Part shown: positions 25,622 to 33,885 of the stretch, one piece after another
How positions within the stretch are numbered: position 1 is the stretch's first letter
Layout of the letters: each line of letters starts with the position of its first letter
Assembly: GCF_002979415.1 (NCBI RefSeq)
Contig: NZ_PCOT01000014.1
Location: forward strand, 1 to 64,000
Direction: 5' to 3'
Length of the DNA stretch: 64,000 nucleotides
Source of the DNA: Microbacterium sp. MYb72
GTDB lineage: Bacteria; Actinomycetota; Actinomycetes; Actinomycetales; Microbacteriaceae
Made by a program: the position numbers and the translations under genes
Notes under the pieces: model-generated
The model's input: the letters and a program-made list of their open reading frames with translations, nothing else
Databases searched by the model: none
What the model was told of the DNA's origin: nothing

Positions 25622-26455
25622 ATGCTCCTCGAAGACTGGCTGCGTCTCCACGACGCGATCGCACACACCTCTGAGCTCTACGCCGCAGGGTTCGGCAAGC
25701 ACGCGCTCGCCTCGGCCGTCGAGCGAGGTGTGATGCTGCGTGTACGCCGATCCTGGATCGCTCTCCCCGATTGCGACGGCGACCTCGTCAGAGCGATCAC
25801 TGCGGGAGGGCGCCTCACCTGTATCAGCGAAGCGCGGCGCCTCGGCCTGTGGGCCCCGCCGGCCGACCCACGCGTGCACGTCATGGCGCCCGCAGGATCG
25901 GGGAAGATGGCGCTCGACGGCGTCCGGATCCACTGGTCGAACGGTCCTGCTCCCGTCCGTCGGCGCGCGCCAGCCGAACCGCTCGTCAACGTTCTGCACC
26001 ATGTCGCGCAGTGCCTGGAGCCCTCAGCCGCGCTGGCGATCTGGGATTCCGCCCTCAACAAGAGGCTGATCGCCCCTCAGGTGCTCGAACGCGTCTCCTG
26101 GCGGGGGCGGCTCGAGAGGAGCCTCGCCTCGCGCGCGACGGCGCTCTCGGACTCAGGGCTCGAGACCGAGTTCGTCGAGATCATGCAGGGGATCGGGGTC
26201 AGCGTGCGACAACAGGTCTGGATCGACGGTCACCCCGTCGACGCGCTGATCGGCGATCGGCTGATCGTGCAGCTGGACGGTTTCGCCCACCACGGCGCCG
26301 CGGCACGACGTCGGGACCTCGAGGCCGACGCCCGTCTGAGGCTGCGCGGGTACACCGTGCTCCGCTTCGACTACCAGCAGGTGTTCTTCCGAGCGGAGTA
26401 CGTGCGCGACGTCGTTCGGATGGCGATCGCCCAGGGGCTGCACCTCGCCGGTTGA
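25622..26455 (+). CDS. DUF559 endonuclease-like protein with AbiEi-type N-terminus
   Basis: 277 residues. The N-terminal ~60 (SELYAAGFGKHALASAVERGVMLRVRRSWIAL) look like the winged-helix domain of AbiEi-type antitoxins. The C-terminal ~100 are a DUF559/Vsr-like PD-(D/E)XK fold: LETEFVEIMQ, VDALIGDRLIVQLDGFAHH, then a DLEADARLRLRGYTVLRF stretch. Such proteins are common orphan genes in Microbacteriaceae with unproven nuclease activity. ATG 25622 is chosen over ATG 25544 because the domain begins there and a -10-like box precedes it; this is uncertain. The gene lies between repeat-rich gaps. Confidence 0.75.
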   Translation: MLLEDWLRLHDAIAHTSELYAAGFGKHALASAVERGVMLRVRRSWIALPDCDGDLVRAITAGGRLTCISEARRLGLWAPPADPRVHVMAPAGSGKMALDGVRIHWSNGPAPVRRRAPAEPLVNVLHHVAQCLEPSAALAIWDSALNKRLIAPQVLERVSWRGRLERSLASRATALSDSGLETEFVEIMQGIGVSVRQQVWIDGHPVDALIGDRLIVQLDGFAHHGAAARRRDLEADARLRLRGYTVLRFDYQQVFFRAEYVRDVVRMAIAQGLHLAG

Positions 26456-26467
26456 CGCGCTGAGTTC

Positions 26468-26495
26468 CGGCATCCCTCCCGAGATCCGGATGCCG
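26468..26495. terminator. Inverted repeat after the DUF559 gene
   Basis: CGGCATCC (26468-26475) and GGATGCCG (26488-26495) can pair. The rest of the 123-base gap holds further CCGGAA-rich short repeats between converging genes. No U-tract is seen. Confidence 0.35.
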
Positions 26496-26578
26496 ACGAC
26501 GGATTCATCCGGAACTCGGGCGATCTTCCGGACCTCAGGCAGCCTGCCGGAACCGGACAGGCAGAACCCAGCCCAAGC

Positions 26579-27607
26579 TCAACCGAAGAGCGTGGCCGCG
26601 GCGTCGTAGCGGACCTGGGGAACCGTGTTCAGCTCGCCGAGAGCGTCGGCGAAGGGAACCCGCACGATCTCGGTGCCCTGCATGGCGACCATCTGACCCC
26701 ACGCGGCATCGACGACGGCATCCGCGGCGTGCATGCCGAGGCGCGTCGCGAGAACGCGGTCGAAGGCGGACGGCGCACCGCCGCGCTGGATGTGCCCGAG
26801 GATCGTGGCACGGGTCTCGATTCCGGTGATGCGCTCGATCTCGGGGGCGAGCTGATCCCCGATCCCGCCCAGGCGCGGACGGTTGAAGGCGTCGAGGCCC
26901 TTGTCACTGTAGGCCTCGTCCATGTCGCGGAGCTTGAATCCCTCGGACACGACGACGAGCGGAGCACGGCCGCGGTCGTGAGCGCTCGTGACGAGCTCGC
27001 AGATCTCCTCGAGCGACATCGGGACCTCGGGGATGCAGATGACGTGGGCGCCGGCCGCCATGCCGGCGTGCAGGGCGATCCAGCCGACGTGGCGTCCCAT
27101 GACCTCGGCGACCATGCAGCGGCGATGCGAGTCTCCCGTGGTCCGCAGGCGGTCCATCGCGTCGGTGGCGATGTTCACGGCCGTGTCGAAGCCGAACGAG
27201 TAGTCGGTCGCACGGAGGTCGTTGTCGATCGTCTTCGGCACGCCGATGACGTTGATGCCGTCCTTCGCGAGACGGTCGGCGGCGGCGAGCGTGCCCTCGC
27301 CGCCGATCGCGATGATGCCGTCGATCTTGTGCCCGTACAGCGTCTTGGCGATGTTCTCCGCGCCGCCGCGGACTCCCTCGTAGGGATTGGTCCGACTGGT
27401 CCCGAGGATGGTGCCGCCGACCTTCGACAGACCCTTCACGTCGTGGCGGGTCAGGGGGAAGAAGTCGCCGTCGACGACACCTCGCCAGCCGTCGCGGATG
27501 CCGACGAACTCGAGGTCGTACGCACGGGTTCCCTTGAGCACGATCGCGCGGATGACCGCGTTGAGTCCGGGGCAGTCGCCACCGCTCGTCAGGATGCCGA
27601 TCTTCAT
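26579..27607 (-). CDS. pfkA: 6-phosphofructokinase (group III type)
   Basis: 342 residues; phosphorylates fructose 6-phosphate in glycolysis. ILTSGGDCPGLNAVIRAIV binds the phosphoryl donor at the N-terminus. AIGGEGTLAAADRLA has Gly after the acidic residue, which favours ATP over pyrophosphate. PKTIDNDL carries the catalytic Asp loop but with Lys where classic ATP enzymes have Gly. The Gly/Lys combination is characteristic of actinobacterial group III enzymes. ATG 27607 has GAAGGCGG close upstream; the longer frame to 27694 has no support. It is transcribed alone. Confidence 0.92.
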   Translation of the reverse strand: MKIGILTSGGDCPGLNAVIRAIVLKGTRAYDLEFVGIRDGWRGVVDGDFFPLTRHDVKGLSKVGGTILGTSRTNPYEGVRGGAENIAKTLYGHKIDGIIAIGGEGTLAAADRLAKDGINVIGVPKTIDNDLRATDYSFGFDTAVNIATDAMDRLRTTGDSHRRCMVAEVMGRHVGWIALHAGMAAGAHVICIPEVPMSLEEICELVTSAHDRGRAPLVVVSEGFKLRDMDEAYSDKGLDAFNRPRLGGIGDQLAPEIERITGIETRATILGHIQRGGAPSAFDRVLATRLGMHAADAVVDAAWGQMVAMQGTEIVRVPFADALGELNTVPQVRYDAAATLFG

Positions 27608-27774
27608 GCTGCCGCCTTCGGTTGTTCGGGTAAGTGAGGGGAAGGCGACGTTGCCTGCGAACGACACTAGCGCCCCAGAACGATGGAGCGCCATTCCGGG
27701 CGGTGAAAACGGAGAATCTTACGGTCGATTCGAGACGAAACCGCAGAAGTTCGAGAGTCGTGCCGAATACGACG

Positions 27775-27814
27775 CGAATGGGCGTTAAGAACCGAGGTTC
27801 TTAACGCCCATTCG
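27775..27814 (-). terminator. 40-bp near-perfect palindrome after the SNF2 gene
   Basis: CGAATGGGCGTTAAGAACC (27775-27793) and its exact complement (27796-27814) are separated by only two bases. It abuts the helicase stop codon at 27815-27817. As RNA it gives a 19-bp hairpin, so a terminator or 3' stabiliser is the simplest reading, though there is no U-run. As DNA it is a strong cruciform candidate. Confidence 0.65.
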
Positions 27815-29959
27815 TCAGACGGCGCCGAGGGCCTGTCGCAGCAGGTGCATGAGGGCCGCCAGCTGCACGGGCTCCCCCGCCACGTCGTCGACGGCCTCGC
27901 CGTCGAGCGCGCGGGCCGCGAGCCCCTGCTTCTGGTCGATGAGCTCGGCGATCTTGGTGTCGATCGTGTGCGCGGCGATGATCCGCCACGCGGTGACCGG
28001 CTCGTCCTGCCCGATGCGGTGCACGCGGTCGATCGCCTGCGTCTGCTCCGCCGCCGTCCACGACAGCTCGGCGAGCACGACGTTCGAGGCCGCCTGGAGG
28101 TTCAGTCCGACGCCCGCTGCGGTGAGCGAGCAGACCGCGATGCCGACGGCGGGGTCGCCGTTGAAGTCGTCGATCGCCTGCTGACGCGCGGCGGTGGTCT
28201 GGTCGCCGCGGATCGAGACGGCGCGGATGCCGGCGGCGGCGAAGTGCGCCTCGGCCTGGTCCATGACGTCGATGTGCTTCGCGAAGAACACGACCTTGCC
28301 CACCGAGCGCTGCAGCTGCGCGGCGTAGTCCGCGGCGAGCTGAGCCTTCGCCTGGCCGATGCGGCGGACCATCGTGAAGACGTTGTCCCCGCCCGTTCCC
28401 GCCGCCTTGGACTCCTCGAGCTCGTTCTGCGCGACGAGACGGACGATGTCGTCGTCGATCTCTCCCGGCGCGAGACCGCGATCTCCGCGGGCCTCGATGA
28501 TCCGCCGGTAGCGGACGGCGAGCCGTTCGCCGAGCTCGCGCTCCGCCTGGCGGATGCTGCGGCCGAACTCGTCGTCCAGCTGGACGGGGAGGTCGGCGAT
28601 GAGCTTGTCGGGGAGGTCGGCGGCGACGTCCTTCTTCTTGCGGCGCACGATTCCCATGGAGATGACGGCGTCGCGGGCCTCGGGGTAGAACGACTTGTCG
28701 GCGGGCGTGAAGCCGGTCGCGTCGAGCTTCTCCATCAGCTCGGGTCCCGGCTTCTCGCCGGTGGTCCATCCCAGGAAGCGCCAGATCGCGTCGAAGTCCT
28801 CGACGTCGTTGATCAGCGGGGTTCCGGTGAGGGCCAGCATCAGCGGGTTGCCGCCGGGAGTCCGCTCCCGCACGCGCGACGCGAGCGAGAGGACGTTCTG
28901 GGAACGCTGCGACGAGAGGTTCTTGATGAAGTGCGCCTCGTCGACGACCATGCCGCGCAGGCCGATCGACGCGAGCCACGAGAGATGCCGGTCGAGGATC
29001 TCGTAGTTGACGATGAAGATGTCCGCGAAGGCGTCGATGTCGGCGCCGTCACCCTGGATGACGGTCGCGCGACGCTGCGGAGTCCACCGCTCGACCTCCC
29101 GCGCCCAGTTCATCTTGACGACGTTCGGGACCACGGCGAGCAGCGGATACGCACCGGCGACGGAGGCCGCGAGGATGGACTGCGCGGTCTTGCCGAGTCC
29201 GGGTTCGTCGGCCAGCAGGAAGCTGCGGTGCCCGGCGCGCACGGCTTCGAGGAACCGCGACTGGTGGACCATGATCTCGAGGCCCTTGGGCGACAGGTGG
29301 TCGAACTCCGGCGCGGGGGGAAGGTCCATGGACGCGGCGGATCCGCCTGCACCGGTCTCGAACGCCTTGTAGAGCGGACCCATCAGCTCCCAGCCGTCCA
29401 GACGGCGGCGCGGGGTCGTGGTCACACGGGGCGTGAGGTCGGGAGCGAGGAACGGGTTCGCGAGCTGGCGCGACTCGACGGACGGCGGGGTCACCTGACG
29501 CTCCGCGATCGCGGCCGGGACGACCGGAGCCTGCACGGGCGCGACGTCGGCGATGATGAGCTCCTCCGGAGCGAGCTCGGCGCCGGACTCGAGCAGCCAG
29601 TCCCTGCGCATGCGCTTGGCGACCGGCGACGTGGCCTGGTCCGCTTCGAGGAGCTGGATCAGCGACGTGTCCCTCGCCGCGGTCTTGGCGAGGATCGTCG
29701 CGACGCCGTCGAGCCGCTTGAGCAGCTCGGAGCGTGCGGCATCGCCGATCTCAGCATCCGCTTTGACCCTGGCGCGCTCTTCGCGCACCAGGAAGGCGAT
29801 GACCTGGAACTTGACGCGGTTCGTCGGTCCGAGCTTCCCTCGCTGCGACTTCGCCTCGATCTCGCGCACCTTGCGCGCGAGGATCGGGATGAGGGGGGCC
29901 TCATCGTCGCGACGGGACGTCTTCCTTCGCCGCGTGGCGGCGGTCGCCGTGGTCGGCAT
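27815..29959 (-). CDS. SNF2 family DEAD/DEAH-box ATPase
   Basis: 714-residue SWI2/SNF2-type DNA translocase. The first ~220 residues are a family-specific basic region (TRRRKTSRRDDEAPLI at the start). Motif I is ADEPGLGKTAQ (about 250-260), motif II is VVDEAHFIKN, motif III is LALTGTPL. The C-terminal lobe has VFFAKHIDVMDQAE, CSLTAAGVGLNLQAAS and QAIDRVHRIGQ (motif VI). Distal parts of SNF2 proteins set their job, and no nuclease or zinc domain is visible. It has an AGGAGG site before ATG 29959 and its own strong hairpin. No neighbour suggests a restriction or defence partner. Confidence 0.9.
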   Translation of the reverse strand: MPTTATAATRRRKTSRRDDEAPLIPILARKVREIEAKSQRGKLGPTNRVKFQVIAFLVREERARVKADAEIGDAARSELLKRLDGVATILAKTAARDTSLIQLLEADQATSPVAKRMRRDWLLESGAELAPEELIIADVAPVQAPVVPAAIAERQVTPPSVESRQLANPFLAPDLTPRVTTTPRRRLDGWELMGPLYKAFETGAGGSAASMDLPPAPEFDHLSPKGLEIMVHQSRFLEAVRAGHRSFLLADEPGLGKTAQSILAASVAGAYPLLAVVPNVVKMNWAREVERWTPQRRATVIQGDGADIDAFADIFIVNYEILDRHLSWLASIGLRGMVVDEAHFIKNLSSQRSQNVLSLASRVRERTPGGNPLMLALTGTPLINDVEDFDAIWRFLGWTTGEKPGPELMEKLDATGFTPADKSFYPEARDAVISMGIVRRKKKDVAADLPDKLIADLPVQLDDEFGRSIRQAERELGERLAVRYRRIIEARGDRGLAPGEIDDDIVRLVAQNELEESKAAGTGGDNVFTMVRRIGQAKAQLAADYAAQLQRSVGKVVFFAKHIDVMDQAEAHFAAAGIRAVSIRGDQTTAARQQAIDDFNGDPAVGIAVCSLTAAGVGLNLQAASNVVLAELSWTAAEQTQAIDRVHRIGQDEPVTAWRIIAAHTIDTKIAELIDQKQGLAARALDGEAVDDVAGEPVQLAALMHLLRQALGAV

Positions 29960-30181
29960 GCTCCTCCTGAGCGTGAGGGCCGCGGTGCCGATGTGCGCCG
30001 AAGCCGTCTCGATGTCCGCGTGTGGCGCGAGATCTCACCGGTGTCGGCGAATCGTTACCAGGACCGTACGAACAGTGGTACTGATTCCCGTCGATGCACG
30101 AAGGACGTGCGAGGATCACCGGGAACCGATCGTCAGTCTACGCCATACGTCTCGACGTCGGCGCGGCAGGACACGGAGAAT

Positions 30182-31135
30182 TCATGCGCCCCGGGTGTCG
30201 AGCACCCGCTGCGCGTCGTCCACGTCGGCCGCCATCTGCTGCTTCAGCTTCTCGATGCCCTCGAACGCGACCATGCCGCGAAGGCGCTCCACGAACTCGA
30301 CGGTGACGTCGTGTCCGTAGAGGTCGAGCTCCGTCTCCCCCATGACATGAGCCTCGACCTGACGCACCAGGACATCGTCGAAGGTCGGGTTGGTGCCGAC
30401 GGAGATCGCCGACCGGTGGCGGATGCCGGTGTCGTGGTCGACCAGCCATCCGGCGTAGACGCCGTCGGCCGGGACGAAGGCGTCGGTGATCGTCGACAGG
30501 TTGGCCGTGGGGAAGCCGAGCTCACGTCCGCGCTTCAGCCCGTGCACGACCTCGCCGCGCACGTCCACGTGACGGCCGAGCACCTCGGCGGCCGCGGCGA
30601 CGTCACCGGCCATGAGGAGCTCGCGGATCCAGGTCGAGGAGACGCGACGGTCCGATCCTTCGAGGAAGACGTCGTCGACGACCTCCACGGTGAATCCGAA
30701 CCGCGGGCCCAGCTCGGCCAGCAGGGCCGGGGTGCCGGCCCCTCCGCGTCCGAACCGGAAGTCGTCTCCGACCAGCACGGTGGAGACCTTCAGCGCCGAC
30801 ACCAGGATGTCGGCGACGAAGTCCTCCGCGCTCCGGGCGGCGAGCTCCGCGTCGAAGGTCAGCATCAGGGTCGCGTCGATCTCCAGCTCGCTCAGGAGCT
30901 CGAGCTTGCGCTCGATCGTGACGACGTTCTCCGGGCAGAGGTCGGGGCGCAGCACGGCGAGCGGGTTCCGGTCGAAGGTCACCGCGACCGCGCGCGCCCC
31001 CGAGGCCTCGGCCTGCTGCTTCAGACGGCGGATGACCGCGCGGTGCCCGGCGTGGACGCCGTCGAACTTGCCGATCGCGACGGCCGAGGGGCCGAAATCG
31101 GCCGGCACCTCGAGCGGATCCCGGAAGACGATCAT
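30182..31135 (-). CDS. ribF: Bifunctional riboflavin kinase / FAD synthetase
   Basis: 317 residues; makes FMN from riboflavin and then FAD. The N-terminal FAD synthetase domain has AVAIGKFDGVHAGHRAVI (nucleotidyl-transfer HxGH) and later VSSTWIRELL. The C-terminal riboflavin kinase barrel has GRELGFPTANL and SAISVGTNPTFD, then EFVERLRGM. ATG 31135 overlaps the stop of the upstream membrane protein as ATGA, so it is translationally coupled. It is the last gene of the truB operon. No FMN riboswitch precedes it. Confidence 0.95.
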   Translation of the reverse strand: MIVFRDPLEVPADFGPSAVAIGKFDGVHAGHRAVIRRLKQQAEASGARAVAVTFDRNPLAVLRPDLCPENVVTIERKLELLSELEIDATLMLTFDAELAARSAEDFVADILVSALKVSTVLVGDDFRFGRGGAGTPALLAELGPRFGFTVEVVDDVFLEGSDRRVSSTWIRELLMAGDVAAAAEVLGRHVDVRGEVVHGLKRGRELGFPTANLSTITDAFVPADGVYAGWLVDHDTGIRHRSAISVGTNPTFDDVLVRQVEAHVMGETELDLYGHDVTVEFVERLRGMVAFEGIEKLKQQMAADVDDAQRVLDTRGA

Positions 31136-31575
31136 GCGGTCACCTCGGCGGACTCCTCCTGGGCGACCGGCGCCGGTCGATGCGTGCGCAGCCACCAGAT
31201 GCCGAAGACGGGGAGCACGAGCGGGATGAACAGATACCCCCGCCCGAAGAGGGACCACACAGTCTCGTGCTGGAAGAGATCCGGCATGAGCAGACTGAGC
31301 GCACCGACGACGAGGACACCCGTCAACTCGAACACGATCGCGATCCATGCGACCGTGTACCACCCGCGCCTCTTGGCGAGCACGAGGGCGAGCGTCGCGA
31401 GGATGTAGACGACGGCGGCCAGTGCGGACAGTGAATACGCCAACGGGGCCTCGTCGAACCGGCGGAGGATCTGCACGAAGCTGCGGCCGGTCGCCGCCAG
31501 CGCCATGACGGCGTAGACGATCACGAGGACACGGCCGATGCCGGTCATCCGAGAAGGGGGTTCGGTGGTGCTCAT
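31132..31575 (-). CDS. Four-helix membrane protein in the truB-ribF operon
   Basis: 147 residues with four hydrophobic helices (about 13-33, 44-66, 72-96, 108-128) and short loops. I do not recognise the family. It overlaps ribF by four bases (ATGA) and is read after the second membrane protein. ATG 31575 is preferred over 31587. Being embedded between truB and ribF suggests constitutive expression with these housekeeping genes, but gives no role. Confidence 0.78.
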   Translation of the reverse strand: MSTTEPPSRMTGIGRVLVIVYAVMALAATGRSFVQILRRFDEAPLAYSLSALAAVVYILATLALVLAKRRGWYTVAWIAIVFELTGVLVVGALSLLMPDLFQHETVWSLFGRGYLFIPLVLPVFGIWWLRTHRPAPVAQEESAEVTA

Positions 31576-31620
31576 AGCTCGATCCATCCTAGTTGCGGGT
31601 GGATGCGTCGGGATTCGCGC

Positions 31621-31989
31621 TCAGACGACCTGGATCGTCCAGATCGCGTGCATGCGCCAGACCATGATCGCGATGGCGAACGCGGCGACGCCGAGGATCA
31701 CCGTGCTCCATCTGCTGCGCTCCATCAGGGCCCACAGCACGGCGCCGATCGGCAGGAGGACGGCGGACACCAGATACACCCAGAACTCGAGGAGATCTCC
31801 CGTCGGCGGGTTCCCCGCCAGCGGCGCCACGATCGAGACCACGACCTGCACGATCAGCAGCGCCTCGACGGCGGCGAGAGCTCCGACCGTGAAATCGCTG
31901 GGGCGGCGGCCCGCGAGTCCGGCCGAGATGCAGAACACGCCGGCGCCGACCGCGACGACGATCTGGACGATGGTCAGCCACAGGATCAT
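31621..31989 (-). CDS. Four-helix membrane protein coupled to truB
   Basis: 122 residues and almost entirely hydrophobic, with about four helices, starting MILWLTIVQIVVAVGAGVF and ending in a Trp/Met-rich helix WRMHAIWTIQVV. No recognisable family. Its start overlaps the truB stop as ATGA, so translation is coupled. It and the gene at 31132 form a small conserved-looking insert between truB and ribF. Confidence 0.78.
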   Translation of the reverse strand: MILWLTIVQIVVAVGAGVFCISAGLAGRRPSDFTVGALAAVEALLIVQVVVSIVAPLAGNPPTGDLLEFWVYLVSAVLLPIGAVLWALMERSRWSTVILGVAAFAIAIMVWRMHAIWTIQVV

Positions 31990-32879
31990 CGTGCGACCTC
32001 CGGCATGTTCATCGCGCTCTTGAGGTCTGCACCGCGCTTCTCCACGACCCCGACGAGAACGCCGTCGTGATCGATCGCGGCGGCCAGAACTCCGTCGAGT
32101 CGCGACGCCTGTCCCGGCAGCCTCTTGCCGTGGCGCAGATCCCTCGCATCCTCCGCCGAGACGTCGAGCGGCTGCAGGACCCGTGCCGCCGCCTGCGCGG
32201 GTGTGAGAGTGGGCGTCCCCTCGAGGGCATCGATGCCGACGGCATCCGCGACGTCGAAGTCGCCGACCCGCGTGCGACGGAGCGCTGTCAGATGGCCGCC
32301 GACACCCAATCCCGATCCCAGGTCCCTCGCGAGCGAGCGGATGTAGGTGCCGGAGGAGCAGTCCACGATCACATCGAGGTCGATGACGCCCTCCCCGTCG
32401 CGACGTGCCAGCACGTCGAAGCGGGACACCGTCACCTCTCTCGCGGCGAGCACGACCTCCTCACCCGCGCGCACGCGATCGTAGGCGCGCCTGCCGTCGA
32501 CCTTGATGGCGGACACCGAGCTCGGGACCTGCGAGATCCGCCCGGTGAGCGAACGGATGCCGTCGGCGATGCGCTCCTCCGTGACGTCGGCCCATGCATC
32601 GGACGGCGCCTGGACGATGATCTCCCCATCGGCGTCGTCGGTGCCGGTCGTCTGCCCGAGACGGATCGTCGCGGCGTACGTCTTGTCGGCCCCGACGATG
32701 TACGTCAGCAGACGCGTCGCCCCTTCGATGCCGATGACGAGCAGGCCAGTCGCCATCGGATCCAGCGTGCCCGCGTGACCGACCTTGCGCGTTCCGAAAG
32801 CGCGTCTGGTGCGTGCGACGACGTCGTGGCTGGTCAGCCCAGCGGGCTTGTCAACGAGGAGGATGCCGGGCGAGACCAT
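31986..32879 (-). CDS. truB: tRNA pseudouridine(55) synthase TruB
   Basis: 297 residues; makes pseudouridine 55 in the T-loop of tRNAs. GILLVDKPAGLTSHDVVARTRR opens the protein, KVGHAGTLDPMATGLL carries the catalytic Asp, and VDCSSGTYIRSLARDLG is the substrate-binding motif. The PUA-like C-terminal domain is short, as in other bacteria of this group. It is first in the operon truB - two membrane proteins - ribF. Its ATG is six bases after TAGGCT, although GGGAGG in that interval is also a good ribosome binding site. Confidence 0.95.
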   Translation of the reverse strand: MVSPGILLVDKPAGLTSHDVVARTRRAFGTRKVGHAGTLDPMATGLLVIGIEGATRLLTYIVGADKTYAATIRLGQTTGTDDADGEIIVQAPSDAWADVTEERIADGIRSLTGRISQVPSSVSAIKVDGRRAYDRVRAGEEVVLAAREVTVSRFDVLARRDGEGVIDLDVIVDCSSGTYIRSLARDLGSGLGVGGHLTALRRTRVGDFDVADAVGIDALEGTPTLTPAQAAARVLQPLDVSAEDARDLRHGKRLPGQASRLDGVLAAAIDHDGVLVGVVEKRGADLKSAMNMPEVAR

Positions 32880-32885
32880 CCTCCC

Positions 32886-32891
32886 AGCCTA
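32886..32891 (-). promoter_or_regulatory. -10 box directly before truB
   Basis: TAGGCT on the minus strand, then GGGAGG and ATG 32879. The six-base gap happens to be a purine-rich ribosome binding site. Confidence 0.5.
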
Positions 32892-32954
32892 CCGACGGCC
32901 GTCGGGGACGCTGCGCTCCGCCTCTCGACGGACGCACGGCGCGCGTCGGTCGCC

Positions 32955-32960
32955 TAGGCT
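32955..32960 (+). promoter_or_regulatory. -10 box of a leaderless promoter, mutY
   Basis: TAGGCT, then six bases (GGCGAG) and ATG 32967. Confidence 0.6.
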
Positions 32961-32966
32961 GGCGAG

Positions 32967-33866
32967 ATGCCCGCGATGACCTCTCCCGCGAGCGCGGGAC
33001 TGCCGCGTCTGCCCGAGTGGTATCGCGGAGCCGCACGCGATCTCCCGTGGCGGCGCCCGGAGTTCCACGACGAGTACGGGGCGTGGGGAACGCTGGTCAG
33101 CGAGTTCATGCTGCAGCAGACACCGGTGAACCGTGTGATCCCGCACCTGGAGGCGTGGCTCACCCGCTGGCCCACGCCGGTCGCTCTGGCCGCGGCCTCT
33201 CCCGCCGAGGTCGTGCACCAGTGGGCGAACCTCGGCTACCCGCGCCGGGCGCTGTGGCTGCACAGGGCGGCCATCGAGATCACCGAGCGCCACGACGGGG
33301 TGGTCCCGCGCGATGTGGACGCGCTGCTCGCGCTGTCCGGCATCGGCGACTACACCGCGCGGGCCGTCGCCGTGTTCGCCTACGGCGACCGGCATCCCGT
33401 GGTCGACACCAACACACGACGCGTGCTCGCCCGCGCGATCCAGGGACAGGCCCAGCCCGCGCCCCCGTCGCGTCGCGATCTCGATCTCATGGAGTCGCTG
33501 CTGCCCGCTTCGGATGCCGAATCCGCGATCTTCAACGCCGCCGCGATGGAGCTCGGCGCCACGGTGTGCACAGCGCGGACGCCCCGCTGCGAGATCTGCC
33601 CGCTTCTCGACCGGTGCGCGTGGGTGGCGGCCGGCCGACCAGACACGGGCGACCGGCGTCGCCGGCAGGCGGCCTTTGAGGGCTCGGATCGTCAGGCCAG
33701 GGGCGCGGTGCTGCGGATGCTGCGGGAATCGGCCCCTCGTCCGGTGCCGATCCCTGCGATCCTGCCCGAGTGGCCCGATCCGCAGCAGCGCGACAGGGCG
33801 ATCGACTCGCTCATCGCAGACGGTCTCGCCGAGGCCGATGGAGAGCTGCTCTCCCTCCCCCGGTGA
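32967..33866 (+). CDS. mutY: A/G-specific adenine glycosylase MutY (short form)
   Basis: 299-residue repair enzyme that removes adenine paired with 8-oxoguanine. SEFMLQQTPVNRVIP carries the catalytic Glu, LSGIGDYTARAV is the helix-hairpin-helix, and VVDTNTRRVLAR carries the catalytic Asp. The 4Fe-4S cluster ligands are C-x6-C-x2-C-x5-C in the stretch starting CTARTPRC. After the cluster only about 90 residues remain. They show little likeness to the MutT-like 8-oxoG recognition domain of E. coli MutY, so this is a reduced form. It is divergent from truB and converges on the LuxR gene. Confidence 0.92.
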   Translation: MPAMTSPASAGLPRLPEWYRGAARDLPWRRPEFHDEYGAWGTLVSEFMLQQTPVNRVIPHLEAWLTRWPTPVALAAASPAEVVHQWANLGYPRRALWLHRAAIEITERHDGVVPRDVDALLALSGIGDYTARAVAVFAYGDRHPVVDTNTRRVLARAIQGQAQPAPPSRRDLDLMESLLPASDAESAIFNAAAMELGATVCTARTPRCEICPLLDRCAWVAAGRPDTGDRRRRQAAFEGSDRQARGAVLRMLRESAPRPVPIPAILPEWPDPQQRDRAIDSLIADGLAEADGELLSLPR

Positions 33867-33885
33867 GCCCGATGCCGACCACCGG

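Noticed and set aside
27815..29959. Part of a restriction or phage-defence island
   Set aside because: SNF2 proteins occur in such islands, but there is no methylase, nuclease, integrase or composition change here.
27845..31408. A 1187-residue open frame on the plus strand
   Set aside because: It is the antisense shadow of the SNF2 and ribF genes: charged, low-complexity, with no domain. High GC makes such long frames common.
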